64,000 nt of DNA from Clitopilus passeckerianus (taxonomy: Eukaryota; Basidiomycota; Agaricomycetes; Agaricales; Entolomataceae): assembly GCA_944990035.1 (NCBI GenBank), contig CALYLX010000113.1, positions 1 to 64,000 of the forward strand, given 5' to 3'. The translations under genes were made by a program, and so were the position numbers. Below, piece after piece: positions 47,307-59,155 of the stretch. Position 1 is the stretch's first letter; every line of letters starts with the position of its first letter. The notes beneath the pieces were generated by a model, which ran no database searches, was not told the DNA's origin, and worked only from the letters and a program-made list of their open reading frames with translations.

Positions 47307-49146
47307 ATGACGGCCCCAGAGGTTCCACTTCCTAACGAAATACCCATGACTGACTGGTCCCTCTCGGCCGGGGGAACTACTGAAGTTCGGGCTGGATCTT
47401 GGCTCTGGAAGGGATTGCATCTGCATCTGGGAGCTGCGTCACGCGCGAGAAGCATTGATGTATCCAGTGATCTTTTTCCCTTGCATTTGCTGTATCACTG
47501 GGACTTCGATGCTCAACGTTCAATGCCTAGAGAGCACCTTTGGGTGTATTCGCAACATTGTCGTTATGTAATCGTTAGAAGGCCAAATCAAAGCGCTTCT
47601 CTCCAGAGAGATCCGTTCTTCTTCCTTCTCTTCTCAATATTACCACTATTTCTATCTGTTCGGACATCATGGAATGCCCCCCACCATGTCTCGCCAGACG
47701 ACCCCGCTTCTTCCATCCGACGCTATTGTCCCGACAACTGGAAGAACGGTCTAGCTGGGGCACTCAACACACGGCTGAACGCTACAAAAGGCGAGGCTCT
47801 GACAAATTATCTTAAAGCCGTTGAAAGGGAACTCGACGTATACGAGGCTATCTCCTCTGAATGGATGTTCGATCAATTTCCGAACCACTCTGCAGACCAA
47901 TTACAGGCAAGTGCCCCAGCTACCTTGGCAGCTTTGTGCATATAGTCGCATTCGTTTACAGAAAATGCATCTTAAATTGATTTCCACCACCGCGCGGGAG
48001 GCTTTTGTCAAAGTGCCGATGTTTCTAGGGCTGTTGCCATTGACCTACGATACGTCTTTGGATCCAGATACGATGACAACCATGGCCACCTGTATCAGGT
48101 CTTCGGTGACCTCGCAATGCATGTGTGCTCTTGGGCAGCTAGAAGGTAGAGAAAAGCACATATATGCTACTTTCTCTGTCTAATCCACTCTGATGACACC
48201 GACAGTGAAGTGGGCCCTATCCCGCCGTTCTCCAAGATGAGACTCTGGTCGATCCAAGATTTTTTGGAGGTGACAGATAAAAGCCTCTGGCAGAGCTATG
48301 ATTCCACTCTTCGCGTTGCCAGTCACTGCGTCCGGCTGGCCAATTTCTCGTCCACGACTTCCGATCTGGACATGGCAGTGACAGAGAATTCCACGAGTAG
48401 TCCTGGTGTAGGAGCGGGACGAGCTCCTGACCATATGACAAGGGCCGACAATGGCCAACTCGATGGGATAGTGGATGTCGCTTTTGGGAACGTGCTCGCT
48501 TCCGGGCAATACTGTGTTGAACTCCCTTCGTTCGGAGATCATTGGGATGGCCATGGGTTCTACCAGACATTGGAGGTTCTGCAGGGGCTTGCGTGGCTTG
48601 GGCGATTGCAAGTCAAACTTATCAACAGAGATCTGATTCTGAAAGTTGTCAGCAGTTTGCCCCCTCGATCACTCCACTACTCAAATGATTGCTGTAAGTC
48701 CTCAGCGCATATAAATGGTTTATATCCTGACAACCGTTCTAAAGTTTCTATCCACGGTCTTTAATAATCGCAACGCCACTGTATCTATCATGGAAAGCGG
48801 GCTTTACAAAGTATAGTTGACTTGCTCGAGGCGTGATCCGTCGGGTACTATTAGCCCGGAGGATCTCGCCCGTCTCCACCTTCTAGGGTTGTTTAGCCTA
48901 CATTTCGCAGTTAATCGTGAGGTCCGGAAGGATCTTTTGCTTCGCTCTGTCGAGAACACCTGCCTTCCCTTGATATCTGCCCTGAAGGACGCTTACTTGT
49001 GAGTTGTTTGTTCTCAAAACAGGTTTTTTCTTCTCACTTGGTTATCTTGCAGGCGTGATCTCAATAGCCAAAGAGTGGTGGTCAGAGGAGAGCGCATGCT
49101 CATCGTCGAAGATATCTCGACTAGAGTTCTGGATCTGTCGATCTAA
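47307..49146 (+). CDS. Unknown multi-exon protein, with a GC-AG intron; start uncertain
   Basis: No family recognised. Coding character is clear from about 47740 on: GLAGALNTRLNATKGEALTN, then YLKAVERELDVYEAISSEWM, FDQFPNHSADQLQ. An intron at 47907-47961 with a consensus GC donor (CAG|GCAAGT) leads to KMHLKLISTTAREAFVKVPM and FLGLLPLTYDTSLDPDTMTT. The next exon (from about 48211) reads VGPIPPFSKMRLWSIQDFLE, VTDKSLWQSYDSTLRVASHC and further FGDHWDGHGFYQTLEVLQGL. The last exons give PEDLARLHLLGLFSLHFAVN and RVVVRGERMLIVEDISTRVL before the stop at 49144-49146. The start could be as late as an ATG at 47686, or upstream at 47307; the splice pattern between 48690 and 48860 is unresolved. Probably soluble and helical. 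Confidence 0.5.
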
Positions 49147-50253
49147 TGATCCCAGGTAGCCCACCTCGCGCACATTTGTGACCTTCCTTGTTCTCGACAG
49201 CGTTTTGTGAAAACTTGATACCAAGTGCTTCCTACTTGAGTATGGACATCTTTTGCAACTTTCTTGCCGCAACGTGCTCATAGCATTAATTCTCTTCCTT
49301 TGTTCTATCAAGTTTTCATCCAGCTTGTAATGTTAGTTTGGTATTTCAATCCAATAATTGTACATTTGGCTGCTTCCGGCAATGAATATTCCCAGCGCCC
49401 GCAATCCTCTTGGACTCTTCAGTCTTGACTTTTCAATGTGCCCAAGATGATCATCAAAATACATAGGTTGTATCCGATTGGTCGAGATTTTCCCTGTACC
49501 GGAATGAATCAGACCTAGGCTCCAGCGTGAGTCAAGTTGGCGTGAGTACGAAGTTGGTGCATTCAGAAAATCTGTGATCTCCCCTAGTGCAACTTGGTAG
49601 ACCTCGCAACAAGGGCCGGCGATGGCCATGAGACAATGTATGTGTCTTCGAGCAAAGCAATCGCGTTTGAAGAGTGCCGTGTCGATCTTCCTGGGGTTTC
49701 GAGACCATCGTCGAAGGAAGGAAAAGACAGAAAAAATTGGTTGAATCCAGGATCGAACTGGAGACCCTCTGTGTGTGAGACAGAGATCATAACCACTAGA
49801 CCATTCAACCTTAAATACAGGAAAGTATGTTATAGTCAGGTCGGCTTTTGGCTTCCTCTCAGAAGCTAATTGTTGTAAAGACACTTGACAATAAAACGTT
49901 TTAAGGGAGGAGTTTCTGGAGATTATGGAAGACAAAAGTGAGGCAGCCTCAAGGCTCATTCTGTGATTTTAAGCGAGATAATCCTGTCAAGCCTAATTCG
50001 TTCAAAGGCGACATGTTTGAACATCGCGCCAACTACAAAGACCATTGCAACAGCGAAAAGGGCGTTGAAACCTCCAGCAGAATGTTGAACGATGGTAACC
50101 TCAGGGATGGAGGATTACCAATTCGGGCAGCTAACCAAAGTTGAGCCAAACAAACGCTGTGGTGAACGTACATCATCCCGACACTGGTTCCACAGTCCTT
50201 GGCGCTAGCTTGTCCGTTTTGCTGCAGTAAAGTTATTCTTGAGGCAGTAAACA
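49147..50253. other. Intergenic around the tRNA gene
   Basis: Apart from the tRNA-Val gene nothing is supported. The long minus-strand open frame here (49333-49959) runs through the tRNA and is rejected. The last part should hold the VPS35 promoter. Confidence 0.45.
49738..49810 (-). tRNA. trnV-CAC: tRNA-Val (anticodon CAC)
   Basis: On the minus strand a complete cloverleaf can be folded. The acceptor stem pairs GGTTGAA with TTCAACC, with discriminator A. The D-arm holds A box TGGTCTAGTGGTTATG. The anticodon stem TCTGT/ACAGA encloses the loop CTCACAC, giving anticodon CAC. The T-arm is TCCAG-TTCGATC-CTGGA, with B box GTTCGATCC. There is no intron. Downstream on the minus strand a T6 run (49731-49736) is the Pol III terminator. 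Total about 73 nt. CAC reads the valine codon GTG. Confidence 0.92.
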
Positions 50254-53200
50254 ATGGCGACCGTAGTGCAGCAACCTCCAGAGGAGGTCAAGGGACTTCC
50301 TGAAGCCCTAAATACCGTGAAAATTCAGGTTCAGCAGATGAAGCGGCATCTGGTACGTGCGCAGCCTTCTCCAAGATATGGCCAACAAGTTGAATATCGA
50401 CCGGATTCTTAGGAACTTGACGAGCTAATGGATGCCCTGAAGAGCGCAAGTACAATGCTTGCAGAGCTGCGGACTTCTTCCCTGTCGCCGAAGCAGTATT
50501 ACGAACTCTGTAAGCGGCCAATTCTTCCATGTTCATCCGAAGCTCACGCATCCCAGATATGGCCGTATTCGATGCTCTGAGGCACCTTTCCAACTATCTC
50601 TACGATGCGCACACACAGAACCGACACCACTTGGCCGACCTCTACGAACTAGTCCAATATGCTGGCAACATCATCCCCCGTCTCTACTTGATGATAACAG
50701 TGGGCTCTGTTTACATGTCGGTTCCGGATGCTCCGGTCAAGGAGATAATGAAGGACATGATGGAAATGTCCCGTGGTGTTCTACATCCTATCCGTGGTCT
50801 CTTCTTGCGTCATTATCTCAGTGGCCAGACCAGAGACCATCTCCCAGAGGGTTTGGAGCCGGGGTACGTTCGCCGTCCTGCTTTTCGGCTCAAAGCTCAT
50901 TTTTGACAGACCTGGTGGATGCCTCCAAGACTCGATTGCGTTTGTTCTGACGAACTTCATCGAGATGAACAAGCTATGGGTCCGCCTACAACATCAAGGT
51001 CATTCACGCGATAGGGAAAAGCGTGAACTGGAGCGTCGGGAGTTGAGGATTCTGGTTGGCACGAATTTGGTTCGCCTCAGCCAGCTGGACGGTGTCGACC
51101 TGGACATGTACCAACGAACAATACTACCGAGCATACTGCAGCAAGTCGTGAACTGCAAGGATGTCATCGCTCAAGAATACCTTATGGAAGTCGTAATCCA
51201 GGTTCGTTCCCTTTACCATCCAACAAATGTATTCATTTACTCAAAATTGCCTCGTTCAGGTATTCACAGACGAATTCCACCTTCATACCCTTGGCCCCTT
51301 CCTTTCCGCCACCGCCCAGCTACACCCCAAAGTTAACATCAAACAGATCGTCATCGCCCTCATCGACAGGCTCGCAGCATACGCCGCCCGCGAAGCTGAG
51401 ACCGAAGACCCAGAGGAGACCAAGCGTCAAGAGGAAGCTGCCGCTAAGCGTCTCGCGGAGAAAGTCAAGCTCCAGAAGGCTCGCGCTCGCGAGAATGGTG
51501 CATATCGTGCGCTCTCGCCCTCCACCACGGAGTCGGATACTGCCAATGAATGGGGATCACAGGATGTCCCACCTACACCGCAATCACCTACACCTGCGGA
51601 TTCTGTGGTGTCCTCACCGACTTTGTCAGAAGCAGCTGGACCGGCGATAGTGGATATAGTGGATGTGCCGGTTAATGGAAATAAAGGGAAGGAGAAGGAG
51701 GGTTCCCCTGCAAGGAAGTTCAGGGGCGTTCCAGAGAACGTGCAGTTGTTTGAAGTATTTTGGAAGCAAGTTGTTGAGCTCATCAAGGTCAGTCCTACCT
51801 TTTCTAACAGGCTCAAAATAACTGAACTCATAATTTTCCTATGAAGGCCCGACCTGATTTGTCGATTCAGGACATCACAGCTCTATTCGTCTCCCTCACC
51901 AACCTCTCCCTCAGTTGTTACCCCGACCGGCTGGAGTATGTAGATCAGATCCTTTCCTTCGCAGCTGAAAAGATCAAGGAGTTTACAGAGAGGTAATTGG
52001 TCTAGTTCAACCAATACATGCAGCCTAGCTCACAATATTCCAATAGCCCTGACCTTCACGCACCTCAAACAACATCCAACCTTGCGGCATTGCTAGTTGC
52101 CCCAATCAACTCCTATCAATCTGTTCTGACACTACTTGCCATACCGAACTACGTTCCTTTACTCACCAAACAACTATTCTCGACTCGACGGTCGATCGCC
52201 CATTCCATCGTGTCATCCGTCCTGAAGAACGAAACCATCATTGAAACTCCGGAAGATGTCGATGGCGTCCTGGAGCTGTGTCACGTACTCATTAAGGATC
52301 AGGTCGACTCGAATCCCGCCAACGCAAATCCCGCAGCCTTGCAGGCTAACATAAAGGATATCAGGCGGCAGGGACCGTACTCACTAGAGCGAGAGGAGAT
52401 GGCCGAAGAGCAGGGATGGGTCGCAAGGATGGTACATCTATTCCGAGCCGAGTCCTTGGACGTGCAGTACGAGCTTCTCCAAGTCGCACGAAGACATTTC
52501 GACCTCGGAGGCGAGCGTATGCGCTTCACATTCCCCGCCCTCATCACCTCCTCCATCAAACTCTGCAGACGATACAAGAACAGGGAACATATGGAGGAAG
52601 ACTGGCAGAGCCGAGTGTCCACCATTCTCAAGTTCGTGCGACAGCTCACCTCTATCTTGGCCACTCAAATTGAGGCACCGACAATCGCGCTTCGGCTCTT
52701 CCTTCTCTCCGCTCAGATTGCGGATGAGTGTGGATTCGAAGATCTCACCTACGACTTCTACGTGCAAGCATTCAGCGTGTATGAGGATAGCATATCTGAG
52801 TCTCGTGCTCAGCTCCAAGCTATCACTCTCATTATTGGCACGCTGGCCGGTGCAAAGGTCTTCGGCGTGGACAATTATGACACTCTGATCACAAAGGCTG
52901 CACTACATGGCGCTAAGCTGTTGAAGAAGAGTCATCAAGCAACAGCTGTCGGACTTGCCAGCCATTTATGGTGGCAAGAAGCCCCCCAACCTGCGGAAGG
53001 TGAAGGCGAGGACGAAGAAACCAAGAAGGAGGTCTCTGAGAAACCCGCTCAGGAGGACGTAGATGGGGAAAACACCGTTAAGGCTGTAAGTACTTACGCT
53101 TCTTGAGAGTTCTTTTTAAATACTGATGCTATGTTGAAAAGTATCCTTACCAGGACAGCAAACGCGTCCTTGAGTGCCTCCAGAAATCATTACGGATTGC

Positions 53201-53618
53201 AAACTCTGCCATCGAGGAGATTGTCACTGTCCAACTCTATTGTGATACCTTGGATCAATACCTTTACTACTTCGACCGTGGAGCACCTGCTGTAAGTACC
53301 ATGCCACATGGAACTCTACCTTGGATCACTGACACACCTCTCTAACAGGTTGCCGCGAAATTCGTGAACAGCTTGGTTGAGCTGATTTCTCAAAGCATCG
53401 ACAACGTCTCCTCACCAGACGTACACCCATCACAACGTGCTCCTCCCGGCCTCATTGAGGGAGTCCAGACACCTGAAATGATCATAAGACACTTCAGGAA
53501 TTCCCTGGCCTATATCCAAAGGAGGAAGAACTCCGCTCCTAATGGGAATTCCCCTGATCCCCGATGGGATGAAGTGGACATTGTCGGGGCTCTTCTCAAA
53601 ATGGGGTTGAATCGATGA
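50254..53618 (+). CDS. vps35: VPS35, core subunit of the retromer complex
   Basis: Alpha-solenoid scaffold of retromer, which recycles cargo from endosomes to the trans-Golgi. Nine exons (50254-50352, 50413-50509, 50557-50863, 50910-51201, 51260-51787, 51847-51992, 52047-53085, 53142-53291, 53349-53618) sum to 2928 nt, 975 residues, with every junction in frame. Early blocks: [40 protein letters not shown] and the Vps26-contact region [20 protein letters not shown]. Middle: [61 protein letters not shown]-terminal: [20 protein letters not shown] and [20 protein letters not shown]. Two family-atypical stretches occur: a charged then Ser/Pro-rich insert of about 110 residues (51380-51720), and an acidic loop (52985-53080). 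The region just after GQTRDHLP is shorter than in animals. Confidence 0.96.
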
Positions 53619-53823
53619 GCAGACAGAATTTCGTTGTTTGGAGATTCTCTATTCCATTTGTTGTACTGTATTCAGGTGTTCAACCCGTTTGTATGTAACA
53701 TCAACCAGGGAAGGATTTCTTGTTAGGTACTTTAGATCCCTGCTGTAGATCTCTACCTATGAGGGCCAGCCCGCTTGACCTCATCTAGTATAGTATCGAT
53801 CGTGAATGTCTTTCGCCGTCCTT

Positions 53824-55170
53824 TCACCAATCTGGTAATCTATCGAATTTCTGCAGCATCAACGCACGAACGAAGTCAAAGACTTGCCGATCAGGCGTGA
53901 ATGTGCCCCTGGGTCCCATAACCTCATCCAACAGCTTCTTGCCTGCACCCCTCCACGTTTCATCTAAAGGCGCGGGGCCGTCAGAATTGCTCAGGGTCCA
54001 ACGCATGCATGACATCAGGTTGAATACATTGATCCAGTGTACGCAGCACACACAACTTTCCCCACTCAGTCCAATCGCCCTTTGTGGGTATCTCCCGAAT
54101 GACGGGGGGAAGTGTATGGTAAAGTAGCTGAGGTCGAGAACGATCTGCATTTCTGGATGAAGTCGGGTATGGACAATTCGGTGTTTATCCCAGCGTTCCT
54201 GCAGATCTGGATGATCTGTGTAGAGAGATGAGCAGGGTTCAGATTCGACTGATGTGCAGAGGGTATGTGCAATTATGGAGATGGGTTCGTGGGGTAAATC
54301 TAGGATTTCTTGGTGGTATCGATCTTCCTCCGTAATGTGAATCCAACGAATGGGCATGTCCCCAGTCGGATACCAGCGTTTAATTGCGTTGTAGATATGA
54401 ACAACATTGGTGTACTGCAGAATATCGTCTAAGCTCTGGCGCAGGCCGGAATCTGGAACAAATGTAGCCCAGCTCTGGAATAGGCGGGCGTGTCGAAGGA
54501 GCCTCCCACCATTCAACAGGGTCAGAAAAGTGTCCAATGCTTTCTCCTCATCCATGTCGCTGAAATTCTCGGAAGACAGGTCTGTCAACCGCTGTAAGAG
54601 GGAGAACACGATGTCCTTGGCTTCTGGTTTCTCCTGTGGTTCAGGGTACAGATCGTTTAGAAACGCAACTGCTGCTGGAAACTCCTCCTGGAGGTTCGCG
54701 AGTGGCTCGTACTCAGCCAATTCCTTAGGACAGGATGCAGGTCCAGTGTAAAATGCAAGCAAGGCCTCGTGGATATGACGTATCTTCGCCTCCACATATC
54801 CCAGTCGATTGCGACGTACGATGTGGAAAGTAGCCCTGATCAGCTTCTCTCCCTTTGAATCCTGTATCAGCGAGAGGAATTCGTGTGCCGTATCAATGTG
54901 AGCTTGGGTGACGGGGATTGAGCGCGCAAGGACGAGTTTTGGAGGGGCATAGTCTCTGTCAAGGGCTGCAGCGACTCGATCTCCGTCCTCGTCTGTCTGC
55001 AGGAAGAGACATATCGCATTGAGTATCGCTAACTCTGTTCTGGTGTCGTTTTTGATAGCGCCTGAGGGACCCTGCAGCAAATCCCATCGGGGGCCTTCAA
55101 AACCGCTAGTCTGTCCACACAATCGTAGCAGAAGCAGCCTTTCACAAAGTCTGAGCTGGCTGGGCGCCAT
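53824..55170 (-). CDS. Intronless fungal deaminase-fold protein (OTT_1508-like deaminase family)
   Basis: A single uninterrupted frame of 448 residues. The N-terminal 300 residues are helical and unrecognised (for example RATFHIVRRNRLGYVEAKIR, HIHEALLAFYTG). The C-terminal part carries a deaminase-like zinc signature: HPEM at about residue 338, then AIGLSGESCVCC ending at about 376. This matches the H-x-E ... C-x2-C arrangement and the IG(L/I)S-x-x-C block I recall for the fungal OTT_1508-like family, with the helical domain in front. The glutamate (340) and the pair Cys373/Cys376 would be catalytic/zinc residues; the usual PC motif is SC here. Substrate unknown; members are proposed effectors or nucleic-acid/nucleotide deaminases. 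The lack of introns contrasts with all neighbours, which fits a lineage-expanded family. Confidence 0.65.
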   Translation of the reverse strand: MAPSQLRLCERLLLLRLCGQTSGFEGPRWDLLQGPSGAIKNDTRTELAILNAICLFLQTDEDGDRVAAALDRDYAPPKLVLARSIPVTQAHIDTAHEFLSLIQDSKGEKLIRATFHIVRRNRLGYVEAKIRHIHEALLAFYTGPASCPKELAEYEPLANLQEEFPAAVAFLNDLYPEPQEKPEAKDIVFSLLQRLTDLSSENFSDMDEEKALDTFLTLLNGGRLLRHARLFQSWATFVPDSGLRQSLDDILQYTNVVHIYNAIKRWYPTGDMPIRWIHITEEDRYHQEILDLPHEPISIIAHTLCTSVESEPCSSLYTDHPDLQERWDKHRIVHTRLHPEMQIVLDLSYFTIHFPPSFGRYPQRAIGLSGESCVCCVHWINVFNLMSCMRWTLSNSDGPAPLDETWRGAGKKLLDEVMGPRGTFTPDRQVFDFVRALMLQKFDRLPDW

Positions 55171-57893
55171 AATACGTCAGGACGAGCTATGGAGGCATAA
55201 TGAGTCGGCTTCGGTTATAACAAAGAAAAGTTGAGCCATGAGGCTTACCAGGTGTTACAACTGATTGCCAGTTTTGATTGACTCGCCGTCTTGACTTTCT
55301 CGACATTACAAAGGAACATGCGCGTATCAGAGGTCGGCATCGAAGGCAACCTGAGATTAAAGGAGCCGAACATGCTTCACACCATTGCGGTCAAGATTCT
55401 CCATGAAATATCCAGACTTTGCTCTCGATCTCATTCAAGTAGGCTTGGAAGTTGTCTGATTCGAGGAAACTTGTACTAATCGAACGGAAATAAAATCTAT
55501 CTTGCACGGCCCGAGGCGTTAAATTCCTCCTGCCTCATCCCACATTGACCCTGTCTCCCCTCTTCCCTTCACCTATCACATCCGTCCAGGTCGTAATATT
55601 GCTTCATCCAGACCACCATCCGATTATCAGTCCGAGAAGATCGCAAAGGGCCCCCGAAGGCGTCTTTCACGTTGCAGAGATCTGGGGGAGACATCGGTCA
55701 ATGGAGGTCGGTGCACAGCTTCAAATTTGCAAGTGCGTTGAGGCTCCATGTGGGAGGTTTTGCCAGCGACGAGTGGCTCGTGTGCAGAGGCTTGCAGCAT
55801 GTCCGGGGACAGGCCAGAAGGACTTCTTCATGACATTTTTTTCCGACATTACCTTCTCGATTCTTCAGGGCTGTTGGCTTCTGACGATTTGGCGAAGTTA
55901 CGAACGTCTTCTTTTACCCTTGGAAACCTAACCTGAGGCCTTCCGAAGCTCAACGACCAAGCTTTGTGACAAACATTTTTCAGAGATAGGTTGCTTTGTG
56001 CCTGCGGCTCGTGTTCGGCGTGTGCTGCTTTATGGGCACAGCCGGTGCCAATGATTTGAAGGGACAACAATTCTCCCAGGAAATCCAGAAAAAACTGTAA
56101 ATTAATCAAGACGTGGATAGAGGGAGCTCAAGCTGGAAGCACGTACCCCACAGAAGAAGCATGCTTAGTTTATATTGAATTGTAGTGAAGAAAATGTCTA
56201 CCATGGTACGCATGAGTTGCAACACATTTCTTCACAAGCCACTGCCTCCCAATTCGCAATCACGACCATTCGGGGTAAGGCACGTTCTAGAAGCCTCTCA
56301 GTAGGAGTTCATAGGTCAGGTCAAGGGCAGAACAGAACAGACGCTCGTTGACCGCCTTTCCTGATGCGAGGAGGTGACGGAGAGAATCATGTCACGAAAT
56401 CGGTATGACACAATGTTGACGTCGAGCGCGACGGCATCCGTAAGCCTTCGAACAGACTTTTGCTCGAGGACTAAACCAAGAGAATCTATATAGAGAGTCC
56501 TGGTCTTCTGCGCACTATCTCTTTGTGGCAGTATTCACCAGTCTAAGCACGAGCTCGACTCCCAGTATGGAATTGGTGGTTGAACCGGCATCTAGTACTA
56601 AGAATCAGCCCCACCCAACCAATTAAGCTCTAACAATCAGCTACTTTCTTCTTTGAAGTAGTTTCAAGCAGAGTAATTCAGTTATTCGGTCCTTGGATCG
56701 GGGTATCACAGCAGCTAGCACAGTGTATACTTCGAAGCGTTGCCTCAAGTCATCTCAGTGCTTGCCCAGTGATTATTAGCAAGAGCGTCGGACCACCCGG
56801 GTTTTAGCATAGGCTCAGCGTGAGAAAGTGCTACCATATCAGGCCGTTTGACTGAACCTCTTCATCACATCTTGCTCATACTGCACTGTTTCGCTCATCA
56901 TCCTATACCGTGAATAGATAAAATGAGCTGTTACATAAATCTCGGTGTTTGAAAGCCTACCTCTGGGGCGTTTAATTCATTGCGTGAAGACCTAAGGAGC
57001 TTCAGTGTACACACAATGACCTCGTTCCCTTTTGCAACAAACAGCTTTCGGGCCTTTGCTTTCGACCAGCTGTAGAAAACGTGAGTCAGTCTTACCCTTG
57101 ATATCCATCTTGCAGGCAAACTAACGCCCACTGGCTTCTTGTCTAGCATAACCGGCCAGTGATTTTGCCCTTTCATGGTGGATTTGTGCGTCCTTGGAAG
57201 GCTGGTCTTTCAAGAAGCCACTGCATTGGATTACATGTAGGACCTTTCATGTTGATTTTCTCCGACGGACATGGAATCTAATATTCATAAGGTAGGGCTC
57301 ATGGACAACGCGCATATGTCACGTGATCAAAAGTGACAGAGGCGTTACTTCGACCAATTCTGGCGAGGAGAGACCAGTATTAGATAGATGCCAGCTACAA
57401 ATGGAAATATCATGCAAAATGAATCGCACAGGATTGTCCAGATGGGTTATTTTCAGAGGTCTGCGCGGACCAAATCCAAAAATTTGAGCCTGATTTTCTG
57501 GCATTAATGGAATAAGTCTAAAAGATACAGAATATGGAAATGAACGAAACAGGGCATTCTGAGCGGTTTCCAAGTACCAACAATCCCCCCCCGCAACTAC
57601 AAGAACCTAGGGAACCTAGGCCGCTATGCTATCCAGAACTCGCGAAGGACTGTAGAGAGGAAAAAGGCAAAACAGGCAGGAGGAGGTGATAGAGAGGACA
57701 AGGAAAACCTTGTACGTCCACGACGCGTCTGTCGATGGCCCTGTTACTCGCAGTGTTTTCTCACAAAGGGTATTGCAGACTTGACCAGACCAAAGCCAAA
57801 ACTTGCCCAGTATACAAGGCGATCACCCCGCTTTCAGTCATCTAAGCCGCCGACTCAGAACTCTATTCATCAATTGTCGCTAATTATTCGCTT
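55171..57893. other. Gene-poor 2.7-kb interval
   Basis: No gene supported. A 128-codon plus-strand frame (55545-55931) and minus-strand frames at 55849-56109, 56931-57176 and 57319-57573 have no recognisable motifs. A CACGTG occurs near 57320. The last 300 bp may be part of a decayed transposable element (next entry). Confidence 0.35.
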
Positions 57894-58045
57894 ATCTCAG
57901 CTATGCTCGCCGTGCTCGAAGATTCCTAGACACATATAATAAAGGTCTTGATGGAAAGCAAGCCGCCTGGGCACAAAAGAAGTACCGCGGCCACCGCGTT
58001 ATTCCCAACGACATCCTGGCTCGCTTGGATGAGGTCAATGTCTAA
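57894..58045 (+). pseudogene. C-terminal fragment of a transposase-like protein
   Basis: After a TATCTCAG acceptor-like site the sequence reads YARRARRFLDTYNKGLDGKQ, then AAWAQKKYRGHRVIPNDILA, RLDEVNV and stop at 58043-58045. From memory this resembles the basic C-terminal tail of fungal DDE-type transposases, with the G-x-Q-A-x-W-A-x-K-K-Y-x-G-H-R signature. No catalytic domain is seen upstream, so it is a remnant. I cannot name the superfamily with confidence. Confidence 0.4.
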
Positions 58046-59155
58046 TTACTCACCATAAACTCGACTAACTGTCCATAAACTTGTGATATTCACGCGTATA
58101 ATTACTTCTTGTTTCATTTAGTTATATATTACTCTTTGTTATCTGTAGAATTCACGTATAATCGTCTATATACGCCTCGCACGACTCATTAACGACGCGT
58201 CAGAGGGTCCTCCTCGACCCTGGTCACAGGGGAGTAACCTCAGGTGACATATGCGCGTTGTCCATGAGCCCTACCTTACACAGCGGCTAGCTGCAAACGC
58301 GTGCACGATAGCACCGCGCGAAGGGGGGATGGTCCACAGTATCAGACGCAAATGTCGGGGCAACCCCGCCGTTCAATAAATGTATGTTAGTCCCGCCTGT
58401 ATATCGCCTGCCTGTCATCTCGATGAAGACTCCCCCCACCTAAACAAGGTAGATCCTTTGTCTAACAAACTTTCAACCGTTCTGATCTTTGTCGTAATTC
58501 ATAGGCCGCTGAGCACCGACATCGGACTGGAACTTTCTAGATCTCTTCTCCGCACCAAGGTAGACGCTAGTACCAGCATCACTTCGGTCTTTGGTTGTGG
58601 AACTTTCCAGATATGGCGCCGCAGCGAAGAAGAACGCCGGTTCGCCACATAGGCAATCAATACTGTGTTCCTCGCCTATCCCTGGATCCCTATAACACTG
58701 GTTTGTGGGTCGGTTAAGCGCTTTGTACACGATTCAGTTGCATCTTTGATCTCTGAATCGTATGAATCGTATTGAGCTTCACAACCCCGTTAGCTGTTAT
58801 TGTGTGTCCATTGTTAGTGTATCATGTTGGTGTCCACGTAAATCGTAGAATGTTGTCAGATCTCGCGTGAACAATTACTACGCTTCATCTCCGCCATGGC
58901 GTTCGCTGGCACACGAAAACCGTTCAGCCAGCCAATTCTTCGCTTCGTCCTCTCTACTTCACAACGTTTCTTTGGAAAAACAATTGACTTTGAATTCAAA
59001 CGTTAAAGTTGAACGTTGGCGCGGAATATCTCCAAAAATACGACTTCGGTTCCAGAGCCATCACGACGAAGAACGCGAACAAGTCATATAAATTGCTTGT
59101 AACATCTTGGCTTCTGACACTTACCACCACTTGGACAACAAAGTTTTAAGCCAGC
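58046..59155. other. Intergenic
   Basis: No gene supported. Short overlapping frames at 58380-58652 (plus) and 58473-58730 (minus) have no motif. Confidence 0.4.

Noticed and set aside
48690..48860. Possible fifth one-base frame break in the unknown 47.3-49.1 kb gene
   Set aside because: Frames there can also be linked by alternative acceptors (for example the TAG at 48816), so a missing base is not required by the evidence.
49333..49959. 208-codon minus-strand frame
   Set aside because: It runs through the tRNA-Val gene and its terminator, has no motif and no splice partners.
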